64,000 nt of DNA from Unio delphinus (taxonomy: Eukaryota; Mollusca; Bivalvia; Unionida; Unionidae). Location of the stretch: the NCBI GenBank assembly GCA_029339505.1, contig JAQISU010000134.1, positions 1,662,001 to 1,726,000 on the forward strand, in the 5' to 3' direction. Position numbers and translations under genes: made by a program. Shown in pieces: positions 37,401 to 51,800 of this stretch; the first letter of the stretch is position 1; the number at the start of each line of letters is the position of its first letter. A model generated the notes under the pieces. That model did no database searches. It worked only from the letters and a program-made list of their open reading frames with translations, and was not told the origin of the DNA.

Positions 37401-40400
37401 TAGATCAGTTGTGTCAGTGGTGTCCTTTACAAACATTACTGATGGACCAGCTGATCTCAGGTAATAGTCACTGTATCTTGCAAGGCCAAGTATCGTCAAG
37501 GCAATGTCGACGTTTTCCAGGCATGATTCAATGTTTCTTTTGTCGATGCTATACGTGACACTGTTGAACAATGCCATGATGCCATTATTAACAAAACCAA
37601 CTCGATCACCGAGTCTGTATGTTGTAAGATCTGCGTTCAAAAGTCTACCTTCGATCTGAATGAATGCCTCAGTGGGCAGGAAATGTCTTTTTGTGTCCTG
37701 AATATATAGCTCAAATCTTCCTCTTGCGTTAGGTACACGTGCATCATAAGAATAAGGGTCTGTAAACACCCCAAGACTCTCCAAGAACTCTTAAAACTTT
37801 GCATAATACTTACTTTAAATTTCAACAACAACAACAACAACACACATGTGAATATTTAACGATATTTTGTCTAACAGGAAAATTAGTGAGGTCATGGGTT
37901 GCCAAGGGAAATAACTCCCGTTTTTAGGACTCGTGTTCAGGTACAGTAACGTGAATTTTTATCAACATTTATAAATAATTAGCAATACCACGAATAAGTC
38001 GTTAAATAAGTTAAACAAATAGCAAATTTATTTATAGAAAATTATTTGTTTATCTCAATTTATATGCAATTTAACTATTCCTCCATTCCTTTATGTTGAC
38101 AATTATTAACAAAGAGCATCAGCAATTCAAACAAACGAGAGACGTATGGTGCATTGCCCTTTAATGAGGAAATTGTGTAAATTTTTTAAAATAAAATTAA
38201 AGAGATTTGATGTATAAGAGATAGTTTCCGTACATTTTCGGAAATATTGCCAGCAATCAATAATATCAATAATTGATAGTAACAATGTCCGTATGTGTGT
38301 TTTCTTTTTTCCGCTTCTCGGTACCTTTTTGCGAGATTTGCTGCGAATATGTGTCATACTGGGTGTTCTTGGAGAGTTTAGAGAGACCGTAAGAATAATG
38401 CTGATAATCATGTACCAATTCATCTTTGACAACTGGTACGTCCATCCAAATACTGGATCAGATACACTTGTAACAATTATTTATAGTGTTATTGTCTAAC
38501 ACGAAGACCACTTCCTCCTATCAGACTAGCAGTTATAGTATTTTTCCTTTATGTGACAGGAGTACATCAGCCAACACTGCTACTTTTTTTTATTTGCATC
38601 TTGATTTGTTATGTTACTGAAACATGCCAGCGTAACTTCGGTGCTACACAAGTTTACTTTACACCTTTATGCTTGGCTCCCAAAGTAACTTTACAAACAG
38701 TTCTTCAAATACAAAGATATGTGACACTGAAATTGTGCATGGAAATCTTCTGCATTTATCTTTAATCATTGATCTACGCGCGGTGAATCCCAAGTTGAAT
38801 TCTTGATTAGCACCATGAATCAATGCCCACACATCAGCGTCAGCGTTATCTGCGAGATTTCGTGATAGTCTAATAGTATACTGTCCGTTGTCTTGGTGGG
38901 CAGTAGTGTCCTTCACAAACATCACTGACGGATCAGCTGATCTTGAATAATCATCGGAATATCTTGCTAGACCCAATATTTTTGTGGCTACGTCGAGATT
39001 GTCTTGGCAAATATTCAATGTTTCTTCCATCGATGCTATACGTGACACTGTTGAACAACGTCATGATGGCATTATTAACAAAACCAACTCTAACATCAGT
39101 TTCATATTCAGTTTAATCTATTCTTAGAATTTCACTTTATACTTCTGTAAATGCTTCAGCCAGTAAGAAATATCTGCTTGTATCCTGAACTTGCAGCTCA
39201 ATTTTCTTCGCTGATTTGGCTCTCGTGCATCATATGAATAATGTTGATAATCACACATGGATTCATCACTGAGGACTGGCACATACATGTCAAATGCGGG
39301 ATCAGATACATGCTTGAACATTTTATTATGTGTGCTTTCATCGGACGCGAAGACCACTTCCCGGCAGTAGACTTGCTATCATGTTTTTTTCTTATTCTCA
39401 TTCTACCAGTGGTAGGCCTATACCAGCCAATTTCACTAGGCATTGATTTACAGCTTGATTTATTATTTTACTAACACTTGCTTGCATAACTTCAGTGCTA
39501 GGCAATGTTACTTGTTATTGTTTTTATGGTATTAATCATGCTAGTATATCCTTCATTGCTGAAAATGCTTTAATAGCGACATCATCAACAGTACCAATAC
39601 CTTTTTATCAATAGCTTTGATTCTTAGCTGTTTTGCAACTGGTATAGCTTTGGGGGCTATCCTTCTGACTAGACCTTGAACAACTTTGCCGAGTGCGTCT
39701 TCGTAGATAGCTTTATATGTTGGTAATCGCTAATTGATCACTCTGATCATTAGATGTCCACACTGAGCATTATGTATGATCATCTTAATTTCTTGTCAAT
39801 TATCCAATTGCATCAATCACTGCAGTAATCATCAACGATTTCATCAATGAGGGACTGATAAACATTAATGTCCATGATATCGCCTGTGAATAATCTCTGA
39901 CAAATAGCAGCTGCTTCATTGATGATGTCTGGGGAATATAAATCCCTACCTTAATCTGCATATTTGAGCATTTTAACATATTCAGGTTTCATATACCCAC
40001 CTCTACCACATTAACCAAACATGACTATATTAATTGGTATGGAATCTTGATGGCAGCAATACCTTCAGACACAAATGTATCCAAAATGTTAGTTCTAACT
40101 TTTGGCAGAGGTTGATCTTCAGGTTGTGATGGGAGTTCAAGTTGTGATTGCCTGGATGGTGTTTACTAGCTCAAAGATGGCCAACAATATCAACAGGTAA
40201 TGTCTCAAGAGCTTTTTGTGCTGGCGCTGTTTCTGTAAATATTCTTTGTTGGTTCAACAGTTGTTTTAAATAACTGTTCTGTACCTTCTGTAATTACACC
40301 TGAGACTAATGACATGCTTGTAATTGTTGCTTGACAGAATCACATACAAGGAATATATTTTTTAATTTTCTCTAGTTGTTGTTGAGCTAGTTTATTTGTA

Positions 40401-42816
40401 TAAGATTCCATGCTGAGCAGAGAATCTCTCATTATTATTAATATAAGAATGATTTAATTACACATCCTGAATGTGTCACTGCAGGGGTTGATGTCTCTGG
40501 TTTGTAACTTAGGGTACATACAAATTTCATATATAAACATCAAGACAAAAATGCTCTAACACTGTAGACCCACGGGTTAACATTTGGTTTATTTTTCTAG
40601 GAAGTTTTTTTTTTATAAAAAAAAAATCTCTAAAATTTGGTAACCTAGCTTCTTAACATATGCAAGTGTCACCTGTAATTGTTTGACCCACTGTCTTAAA
40701 GCAGTGTGACCTTCACTTAAATATGTCCAGATATTCATACACTAGTAATAGCACATAACTGTTTTCTGTGATGGGCCTATGAAAACTTGTCCCATTAAAG
40801 TACCAAGGCATTTTTTAAATGTATCATTTACCTACTTCACTTCTAACACATGTAAAACTTATTAGAAGAATATTCCCTCAGACCAAATATTTTTGTATCA
40901 ATATGGCTATATGAAATTTGTCGCATCTGTCCATCTGTCCTTCCAGTAAATGTGTAGTACAACAAATCTCTTTTCGCCCTTAATTTTTTTAATTAAAAAG
41001 TGCCACCTTTTTTACTTACAACTGAATGAAGTGTATTAAAAAATTTGTGAATGTAACTTCTCTCAGTTTCCATTAGTATCACAGTTATTTGATTCTACAT
41101 GTTATATTCCTTAGTCAAAGATGTGCATATTGATAAATTAATATGCATTTACAAGTAAAGTGAGTTACTGCCCTTTATGCCTAACAGCTAAAGACAGTAT
41201 CAGACATTTTAAGAATACAGTTTGTCTCCAAGTGTTTTATGTCTGTGATGCCATGACATCATTGATGTATACTAATACTAACAAATCAATGTGTGTGCAG
41301 AATTTTTGTTATTTTCCTTTTGATTTAAAAGCTGGACTTAATGATAGAATTTTGTAAATGTGACTTCTCTCACATTTCTTATTGGACTTTGCTGTGAAAC
41401 TTTGTAAATATTAAATTCATCATCAGAAAATATGCATGATGAGCAGTCATTGTATTTGCACTGTTTTGAGAAGGGTTATGCCCCTTTTTTACTTATCTAT
41501 TCTTCATGGTGTTATGTGTGAGATGCAATAGAAGTTTGGAAATATTTATATGAACAAATTACCCACCATTCCTCCAACTGTTAAATTGTATTTTAATGTA
41601 AATTTTGACCTGATTCATGAAACAAGTCATATGATAGTAAATTAGTTTAAAGAATGTTGATTTTTTTTTTGTTGTGAAGGAGAGGCTAGTGTGTCCTTAT
41701 TCTGGGACAACCCAAACTGGAACAACTATCCAGAAAACCAGCACTTATTGGAACCACAATACACCAACCCTGACTACATCCACCATCTCCTACCTGATGT
41801 AAAGCTTATCCTAATCGTCAGGAATCCAACTGACAGGTGTGTGCATTTGCTTTCTTGCAAAGTTTTTACATATGCATATATGCATACATTTTGTATGTTT
41901 GTGTGTAGTAGTGCACAAGTGTTTCTCTGTTTTTTTTACATGTATATTTGTGTATATGTGTGTGTGTTTAATAGTGCATGTGTATTTGTGCTACATATGA
42001 ATTGGTGTACATATGTGTGTTAATTGTGCACCTGTATTTCTTAGTGCTACCTGTGCATTTTTGCATGTATGTGTGTAATTGTTTTCCTGGATTTCTTTGT
42101 GCATATTTTATACATGTGTGCATACTTATGCACTTTTGTTTATTTATACATGTATATGTTTTGTGTAATTGTGCACTAACATTTGCTACAAATAAGTTGG
42201 TGTTTTGAAGATTGACAGTGTAGTAAATAATGACCATTATGATGTCTCACCACACTAATCAAGATTCTTTGTGCTTACTTTTACATGTATATTTGTGTAT
42301 ATCTGTGTGTGAGACTACATTACAAATAACATTTGACTTGAGGTATTCATAAGCACATTTCTGTACAAGTGCAGAAGTTATAGGTGAGGCCATTAATTTT
42401 GCAAAACAAGACTACGAGCAATAAATTTACAGGTCAGCCTGTAAATCCACAAGCTAACGATAATAAGTTGTCCAATTAATTAATTAATTAATTAATTAAT
42501 AATTGTCCAATTGTACAAAACGAGGCTTAAATGACATAATGTCTATGGGAAGTCGATTTTATTTTCAACTATCAACTGCCTTTACATTGCTGATATGTTG
42601 TTCATTTCCTTCCAGGTTGTACTCAGACTACCTCTACTTTACTAAAACAAACAAATCTGTGATGAATTTCCATAAGGCTGTTGTGATGGCAACTAATCTT
42701 TATAACAACTGTATACGCATGCGCTCTGTACGAGAGTGCGTATACGATGAACACTTAGCTAAGGGATGTGAAGTAGGTAGATAAATTTTGCTTCTGTATT
42801 GTTGATAATTGTGCTA

Positions 42817-42879
<63 letters not shown>

Positions 42880-45800
42880 ATAGAACTCACCATTAGGAAT
42901 CACTGCCATCTCACCTCTGTGTATGTGTGTTTGAGTCTCAAACATGTCCAGTGTGGGTATGTGAGAAAGCTTGCCAGTAGTTTCTTGTGGGTTAATGGAT
43001 CTCTGGGTTTTCCCAGGTTCTTCCTCCATCATTTAAACTGGCTGCCATGTATAGCCTATCTTGAGCTGAAAAAAATGGCATTAAACCCTACAACAACAAC
43101 AACAACAACAACTTAATGTTATAACAAGGCGCTGCATTGTATATTAGTATGTTAGCAAAATATTTGCATGGAGCTGTTGGAAGAATCAAACTGATTATAA
43201 AATTGTTCACAAGATGTTGGATATTTTGTTGGAAAAAAAAATAGAAACAGGCAAAACTTGCACAGATTTTTTTTTAGTAAATGCTTTGGTTTATTTTTGT
43301 TTTCATTTGGTATGTGTGCAAGCGACCGCATCCAGTCAAATTAAATTGTTAAAATTTGATCACTGTTTCTACATGATCAACACAAGAGGAGCAAAAAACT
43401 TGAATGAACTTATAAATACAATATTTTCCACTACCCATCCATGTTTGTGCAAATGCCTTTCACTAAAATACACATGTTTAATAGCCTTTCTCTGGTAAGT
43501 AGTTACACTCTCGATGTTCAACTTAGGAAGTATACTTTTAAAGTCTATTACCTCAGCTATAGTACATTGTATCACTGTTACACACTGTAAGTTAGTTAGC
43601 ATTACATTCCAAGGGAGTCAATTAAATCCAAGATATCTTGCTAGGACAAAGCACCAAATTATCTGCTGGATCCACCAAGGGCATTCATAACGTTAATAAA
43701 TAAGAACCTTGCCTAGTGAAACTGTTTTTCTCTTTGTAGGTACGCTTGAGACTGGGTCTGTACTCAGTCTATTTAGTTGATTGGCTAAAGGTATTTGAGA
43801 GGAACCATATTCTCATTTTAAGACTGGAGGACTATGCTGTCAACCGAGAACACGCCATGAACAATATTTTTAAATTCCTTAAGTTGCGTAAGTATTTTCT
43901 ATAAATTCCTTCCAGTATCACAAATATTATATTTCATTCTAGAGCTGGCATGCAGCTGCCTGATACCTAGTTGAGAATAAAGATTTTTACCTAAAAAATA
44001 CATTTCAAACCAGTTATTTTAATGATTTGTTAGTATTGAAATCAACATTGATGTAATGAAAACCACTCCATGATTTCATGACCAATGTTTACACTGAATA
44101 TACACAACCTCTTTCTATTTTGTTTGCTACACAATGATAGGAATGCCATCTCATTCATACTCATTTAGGATGAAAAATGGTCTATCTACATTGCTAATGG
44201 AGTATCATAAATTGTAATTTTTGTAGATTAATGTTTATTCATCTTTTATTCATTATATCTGTGGGAGCTCATGTGAAACTAATACCATTGTAAAGTTTGA
44301 AGATTATCTTCTAAACATTATCAGATGCCATGACTGAATTATGGTTAACTTCTCAACAGTGTCAGATGTTATGACTGAATTAAGATTAACTTCTCAACAG
44401 TATCAGATGCCATGACATTTAGCATGATCAGATGCCATGACTATCAGCATTATCAGATGCCATGACTTTCAACATTATTAAATGTCATGACTGAATTATG
44501 ATTATCATCTCAACAGTATCAGCTGCCATGACTCGATTATGATTAACTTCTCAACATTTTCAGATGCCATGACAGTCAGCATTATTAGATGCCATGACTG
44601 TCAACATTATCAGATGTCATGACTGTCAGCATCATCAGATGCCATGACTTAATTATGATTAACAACTCAGCATTTTCAGATGCCATGACTGTCAACATTA
44701 TCAGATGCCATGACTGTCAACATTATCAGATGTCATGACTGTCTGCATTATCAGATGCCATGACTGAATTATGATCAACTTCTCAACATTATCATATGCC
44801 ATGACTGTCAACATTATCAGATGCCATGACTGTCAACATTTTCAGATGCCATGACTGTCAACATTATCAGATGTCATGACTGAATTATGATTAACTTCTC
44901 AACATTATCAGATGCCATGATTGTCAACATTATCAGATGCCATGACTGTCTGCATTATCAGATGCCATGACTAAATTATGATCAACTTCTCAACATTATC
45001 AGATGCCATGATTGTCAACATTATCAGATGCCATGACTGTCAACCTTATCAGATGCCATGACTGTCAACATTATCAGATGTCATGACTGAATTATGATTA
45101 TCTTCTCAACATTATCATATGCCATGACTCGATTATGATTAACTTCTCAACATTTTCAGATGCCATGACTGTCAACATTATCAGATGCCATGACTGAATT
45201 ATGATTATCTTCTCAACATTATCATATGCCATGACTCAATTATGATTAAAGTCTCAACATTTTCAGATGCAATGACATTTAGCATTATCAGATGCCATGA
45301 CTGTCAGCATTATCAGATGCCATGACTGAATTATGATTAACTTCTGAGCATTTTCAGATGCCATGAAATTTAGCATTATCAGATGCCATGACTGTCAGCA
45401 TTATCTGATGCCATGACTGTCAACATTATCAAATGTCATGACTGAATTATGATTAACTTCTCAACATTATCAGATACCATGACTGAATTATGATTAACTT
45501 CTCAACATTATCAGATGCCATTACTGTCAACATTTTCAGATGCCATGAATGTCAACATTTTCAGATGCCATGACTGTCAAAATTATTATATGCCATGACT
45601 GTCAGCATTATCAGATGCCATGACTGAATTATGATTAACTTCTCAGCATTTCCAGATGCCATGACTGTCAGCATTATCAGATGTCATGACTGAATTATGA
45701 TTATCTTCTCAACATTATCAGATGTCATGAATGAATTATGATTAACTTCTCAACATTATCAGATGCCGTGACTGTCAACATTATCTGATGTCATGACTGA

Positions 45801-48800
45801 ATTATGATTATCTTCTCAACATTATCAGCTGCCATGATTGAATTATGATTATCTTCTCAACAGTATCAGATGCCATGACTGAATTATAATTATCTTCTCA
45901 ACATTATCAGATGCCATGACTTGATTATGGTTAACTTCTCAACATTTTCAGATGCCATGACTGTCAGCATTATTAGATGCCATGACTGTCAGCATTATCA
46001 GATGCCATGACTGAATTATGATTAACTTCTCAGTATTTTCAGATGCCATGACTCAACATTTTCAGATGCCATGACTGTCAACATTATTATATGCAATGAC
46101 TGTCAACATTATCAGATGCCATGACTGAATTATGATTAACTTCTCAACATTTTCAGATGCCATGACTGTCAACATTATCAGATGCCATGACTGTCAGCAT
46201 TATCAGATGCCATGACTGTCAGTATTATCAGATGCCATGACTGTCAGCATTATCAGATTCCACGACTGAATTATGATTAACTTCTCAGCATTTTCAGATG
46301 CCATGACAGTGAACATTATCAGATGTCATGAATGAATTATGATTATCTTCTCAACATTATCAGCTGCCATGATTGAATTATGATTATCTTCTCAACAGTA
46401 TCAGATGCCATGACTGAATAATGATTATCTTCTCAACATTATCAGATGTCATGACTGAATTATGATTAATTTCTCAACATTATCAGATGCCATGACTCAA
46501 CATTTTCAGATGCCATGACTGTCAACATTATTATATGCCATGACTGTCAACATTATCAGATGCCATGACTGAATTATGATTAATGTCTCAACATTTTCAG
46601 ATGCCATGACTGTCAACATCATCAGATGCCATGACTGTCAGCATTATCAGATGCCATGACTGTCAGCATTATCAGATGCAATGACTGAATTATGATTAAC
46701 TTCTCAACATTATCAGATGCCATGACTGTCAACATTATCAGATGCTATGACTGAATTATGATTATCTTCTCTACATTATCAGCTGCCATGATTGAATTAT
46801 GATTATCTTCTCAACAGTATCAGATGCCATGACTGAATAATGATTAACTTCTCAACATTATCAGATGCCATGACTGTCAACATTATCAGATGCCATGACT
46901 GTCAGCATTATCAGATGCCATGACTGTCAGCATTATCAGATTCCATGACTGAATTATGATTAACTTCTCAGCATTTTCAGATGCCATGACAGTCAACATT
47001 GTCAGATGTCATGAATAAATTATGAATATCTTCTCAACATTATCAGCTGCCATGACTGAATAATAATTATCTTCTCAACAGTATCAGATGTCATGGCTGA
47101 ATTATGATTAATTTCTCAACATTATCAGTTGCCATGACTCAACATTTTCAGATGCCATGACTGTCAACATTATTATATGCCATGACTGTCAACATTATCA
47201 GATGCCATGACTGAATTATAATTAACTTCTCAACATTTCCAGATGCCATGACTGTCAGCATTATCAGATGCCATGACTGTCAGCATTATCAGATGTCATG
47301 ACTGAATTATGATTAATTTCTCAACATTATCAGATGCCATGACTGTCAACATTATCAGATGCCATGACTGTCAGCATTATCAGATGCCATGACTGTCAGC
47401 ATTATCAGATGCCATGACTGAATTATGATTAACTTCTCAGCATTTTCAGATACCATGACAGTCAACATTATCAGATGTCATGAATGAATTATGATTAATT
47501 TCTCAATATTATTAGATGCCATGATTGTCAGGATCATCAGATGCCATGATTGAATTATGATTATCTTCTCAACATTATCAGATGCCATGACTGTCAGCAT
47601 TATCAGATGCCATGACTGAATTATGATTAACTTCTGAGCATTTTCAGATGCCATGAAATTTAGCATTATCAGATGCCATGACTGTCAGCATTATCTGATG
47701 CCATGACTGTCAACATTATCAAATGTCATGACTGAATTATGATTAACTTCTCAACATTATCAGATACCATGACTGAATTATGATTAACTTCTCAACATTA
47801 TCAGATGCCATTACTGTCAACATTTTCAGATGCCATGAATGTCAACATTTTCAGATGCCATGACTGTCAAAATTATTATATGCCATGACTGTCAGCATTA
47901 TCAGATGCCATGACTGAATTATGATTAACTTCTCAGCATTTCCAGATGCCATGACTGTCAGCATTATCAGATGTCATGACTGAATTATGATTATCTTCTC
48001 AACATTATCAGATGTCATGAATGAATTATGATTAACTTCTCAACATTATCAGATGCCGTGACTGTCAACATTATCTGATGTCATGACTGAATTATGATTA
48101 TCTTCTCAACATTATCAGCTGCCATGATTGAATTATGATTATCTTCTCAACAGTATCAGATGCCATGACTGAATTATAATTATCTTCTCAACATTATCAG
48201 ATGCCATGACTTGATTATGGTTAACTTCTCAACATTTTCAGATGCCATGACTGTCAGCATTATTAGATGCCATGACTGTCAGCATTATCAGATGCCATGA
48301 CTGAATTATGATTAACTTCTCAGTATTTTCAGATGCCATGACTCAACATTTTCAGATGCCATGACTGTCAACATTATTATATGCAATGACTGTCAACATT
48401 ATCAGATGCCATGACTGAATTATGATTAACTTCTCAACATTTTCAGATGCCATGACTGTCAACATTATCAGATGCCATGACTGTCAGCATTATCAGATGC
48501 CATGACTGTCAGTATTATCAGATGCCATGACTGTCAGCATTATCAGATTCCACGACTGAATTATGATTAACTTCTCAGCATTTTCAGATGCCATGACAGT
48601 GAACATTATCAGATGTCATGAATGAATTATGATTATCTTCTCAACATTATCAGCTGCCATGATTGAATTATGATTATCTTCTCAACAGTATCAGATGCCA
48701 TGACTGAATAATGATTATCTTCTCAACATTATCAGATGTCATGACTGAATTATGATTAATTTCTCAACATTATCAGATGCCATGACTCAACATTTTCAGA

Positions 48801-51800
48801 TGCCATGACTGTCAACATTATTATATGCCATGACTGTCAACATTATCAGATGCCATGACTGAATTATGATTAATGTCTCAACATTTTCAGATGCCATGAC
48901 TGTCAACATCATCAGATGCCATGACTGTCAGCATTATCAGATGCCATGACTGTCAGCATTATCAGATGCAATGACTGAATTATGATTAACTTCTCAACAT
49001 TATCAGATGCCATGACTGTCAACATTATCAGATGCTATGACTGAATTATGATTATCTTCTCTACATTATCAGCTGCCATGATTGAATTATGATTATCTTC
49101 TCAACAGTATCAGATGCCATGACTGAATAATGATTAACTTCTCAACATTATCAGATGCCATGACTGTCAACATTATCAGATGCCATGACTGTCAGCATTA
49201 TCAGATGCCATGACTGTCAGCATTATCAGATTCCATGACTGAATTATGATTAACTTCTCAGCATTTTCAGATGCCATGACAGTCAACATTGTCAGATGTC
49301 ATGAATAAATTATGAATATCTTCTCAACATTATCAGCTGCCATGACTGAATAATAATTATCTTCTCAACAGTATCAGATGTCATGGCTGAATTATGATTA
49401 ATTTCTCAACATTATCAGTTGCCATGACTCAACATTTTCAGATGCCATGACTGTCAACATTATTATATGCCATGACTGTCAACATTATCAGATGCCATGA
49501 CTGAATTATAATTAACTTCTCAACATTTCCAGATGCCATGACTGTCAGCATTATCAGATGCCATGACTGTCAGCATTATCAGATGTCATGACTGAATTAT
49601 GATTAATTTCTCAACATTATCAGATGCCATGACTGTCAACATTATCAGATGCCATGACTGTCAGCATTATCAGATGCCATGACTGTCAGCATTATCAGAT
49701 GCCATGACTGAATTATGATTAACTTCTCAGCATTTTCAGATACCATGACAGTCAACATTATCAGATGTCATGAATGAATTATGATTAATTTCTCAATATT
49801 ATTAGATGCCATGATTGTCAGGATCATCAGATGCCATGATTGAATTATGATTATCTTCTCAACATTATCAGATGCCATGACTGTCAGCATTATCAGATGC
49901 CATGACTGAATTATGATTATCTTCTCAACATTATCAGATGCCATGACTGTCAACATTTTCAGATGCCATGACTATCAACATTATCAGATGTCATGACTGA
50001 ATTATGATTAACTTCTCAGCAGTTTCAGATGCCATGACTGTCAGCATTATCAGATGTCATGACTGAATTATGATTATCTTCTCAACATTATCAGATGCCA
50101 CGACTTGATTATGATTAACTTCTCAACATTTTCAGATGCTGTGACTGAATTATGATTAACTTCTCAACATTATCAGATGATATGACTGTCAACATTATCA
50201 GATGTCATGACTGAATTATGATTATTTTCTCAACATTATCAGATGCCATGACTGAATTATGATTATCTTCTCAACATTATCAGATGCCACGACTCGATTA
50301 TGATTAACTTCTCAACATTTTCAGATGCCATGACAGTCATCATTATCAGATGCCATGACTGTCAGCATTATGAGATGCCATGACTGTCAGCATTATCAGA
50401 TGCCATGACTGAATTATGATTAACTTCTCAGCATTTTCAGATGTTATGACTGTCAGCATTATCAGATGTCATGACTGTCAACATTATCAGATGCCATGAC
50501 TGTCAGCATTATCAGATTCCACGACTGAATTATGATTAACTTCTCAGCATTTTCAGATGCCATGACAGTGAACATTATCAGATGTCATGAATGAATTATG
50601 ATTATCTTCTCAACATTATCAGCTGCCATGATTGAATTATGATTATCTTCTCAACAGTATCAGATGCCATGACTGAATAATGATTATCTTCTCAACATTA
50701 TCAGATGTCATGACTGAATTATGATTAATTTCTCAACATTATCAGATGCCATGACTCAACATTTTCAGATGCCATGACTGTCAACATTATTATATGCCAT
50801 GACTGTCAACATTATCAGATGCCATGACTGAATTATGATTAACGTCTCAACATTTTCAGATGCCATGACTGTCAACATCATCAGATGCCATGACTGTCAG
50901 CATTATCAGATGCCATGACTGTCAGCATTATCAGATGCAATGACTGAATTATGATTAACTTATCAACATTATCAGATGCCATGACTGTCAACATTATCAG
51001 ATGCTATGACTGAATTATGATTATCTTCTCTACATTATCAGCTGCCATGATTGAATTATGATTATCTTCTCAACAGTATCAGATGCCATGACTGAATAAT
51101 GATTAACTTCTCAACATTATCAGATGCCATGACTGTCAACATTATCAGATGCCATGACTGTCAGCATTATCAGATGCCATGACTGTCAGCATTATCAGAT
51201 TCCATGACTGAATTATGATTAACTTCTCAGCATTTTCAGATGCCATGACAGTCAACATTGTCAGATGTCATGAATAAATTATGAATATCTTCTCAACATT
51301 ATCAGCTGCCATGACTGAATAATGATTATCTTCTCAACAGTATCAGATGTCATGGCTGAATTATGATTAATTTCTCAACATTATCAGTTGCCATGACTCA
51401 ACATTTTCAGATGCCATGACTGTCAACATTATTATATGCCATGACTGTCAACATTATCAGATGCCATGACTGAATTATAATTAACTTCTCAACATTTCCA
51501 GATGTCATGACTGTCAGCATTATCAGATGCCATGACTGTCAGCATTATCAGATGTCATGACTGAATTATGATTAATTTCTCAACATTATCAGATGCCATG
51601 ACTGTCAACATTATCAGATGCCATGACTGTCAGCATTATCAGATGCCATGACTGTCAGCATTATCAGATGCCATGACTGAATTATGATTAACTTCTCAGC
51701 ATTTTCAGATACCATGACAGTCAACATTATCAGATGTCATGAATGAATTATGATTAATTTCTCAATATTATTAGATGCCATGACTGTCAGGATCATCAGA

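Noticed and set aside
42814..43032. Minus-strand frame with a Ser-Leu run
   Set aside because: It is the (GA)n tract plus the truncated family A SINE.
47478..49956. Repeated 62-codon minus-strand frames
   Set aside because: They are duplicated pieces of the giant minisatellite, not genes. They only mark the 2,290-bp higher-order repeat.
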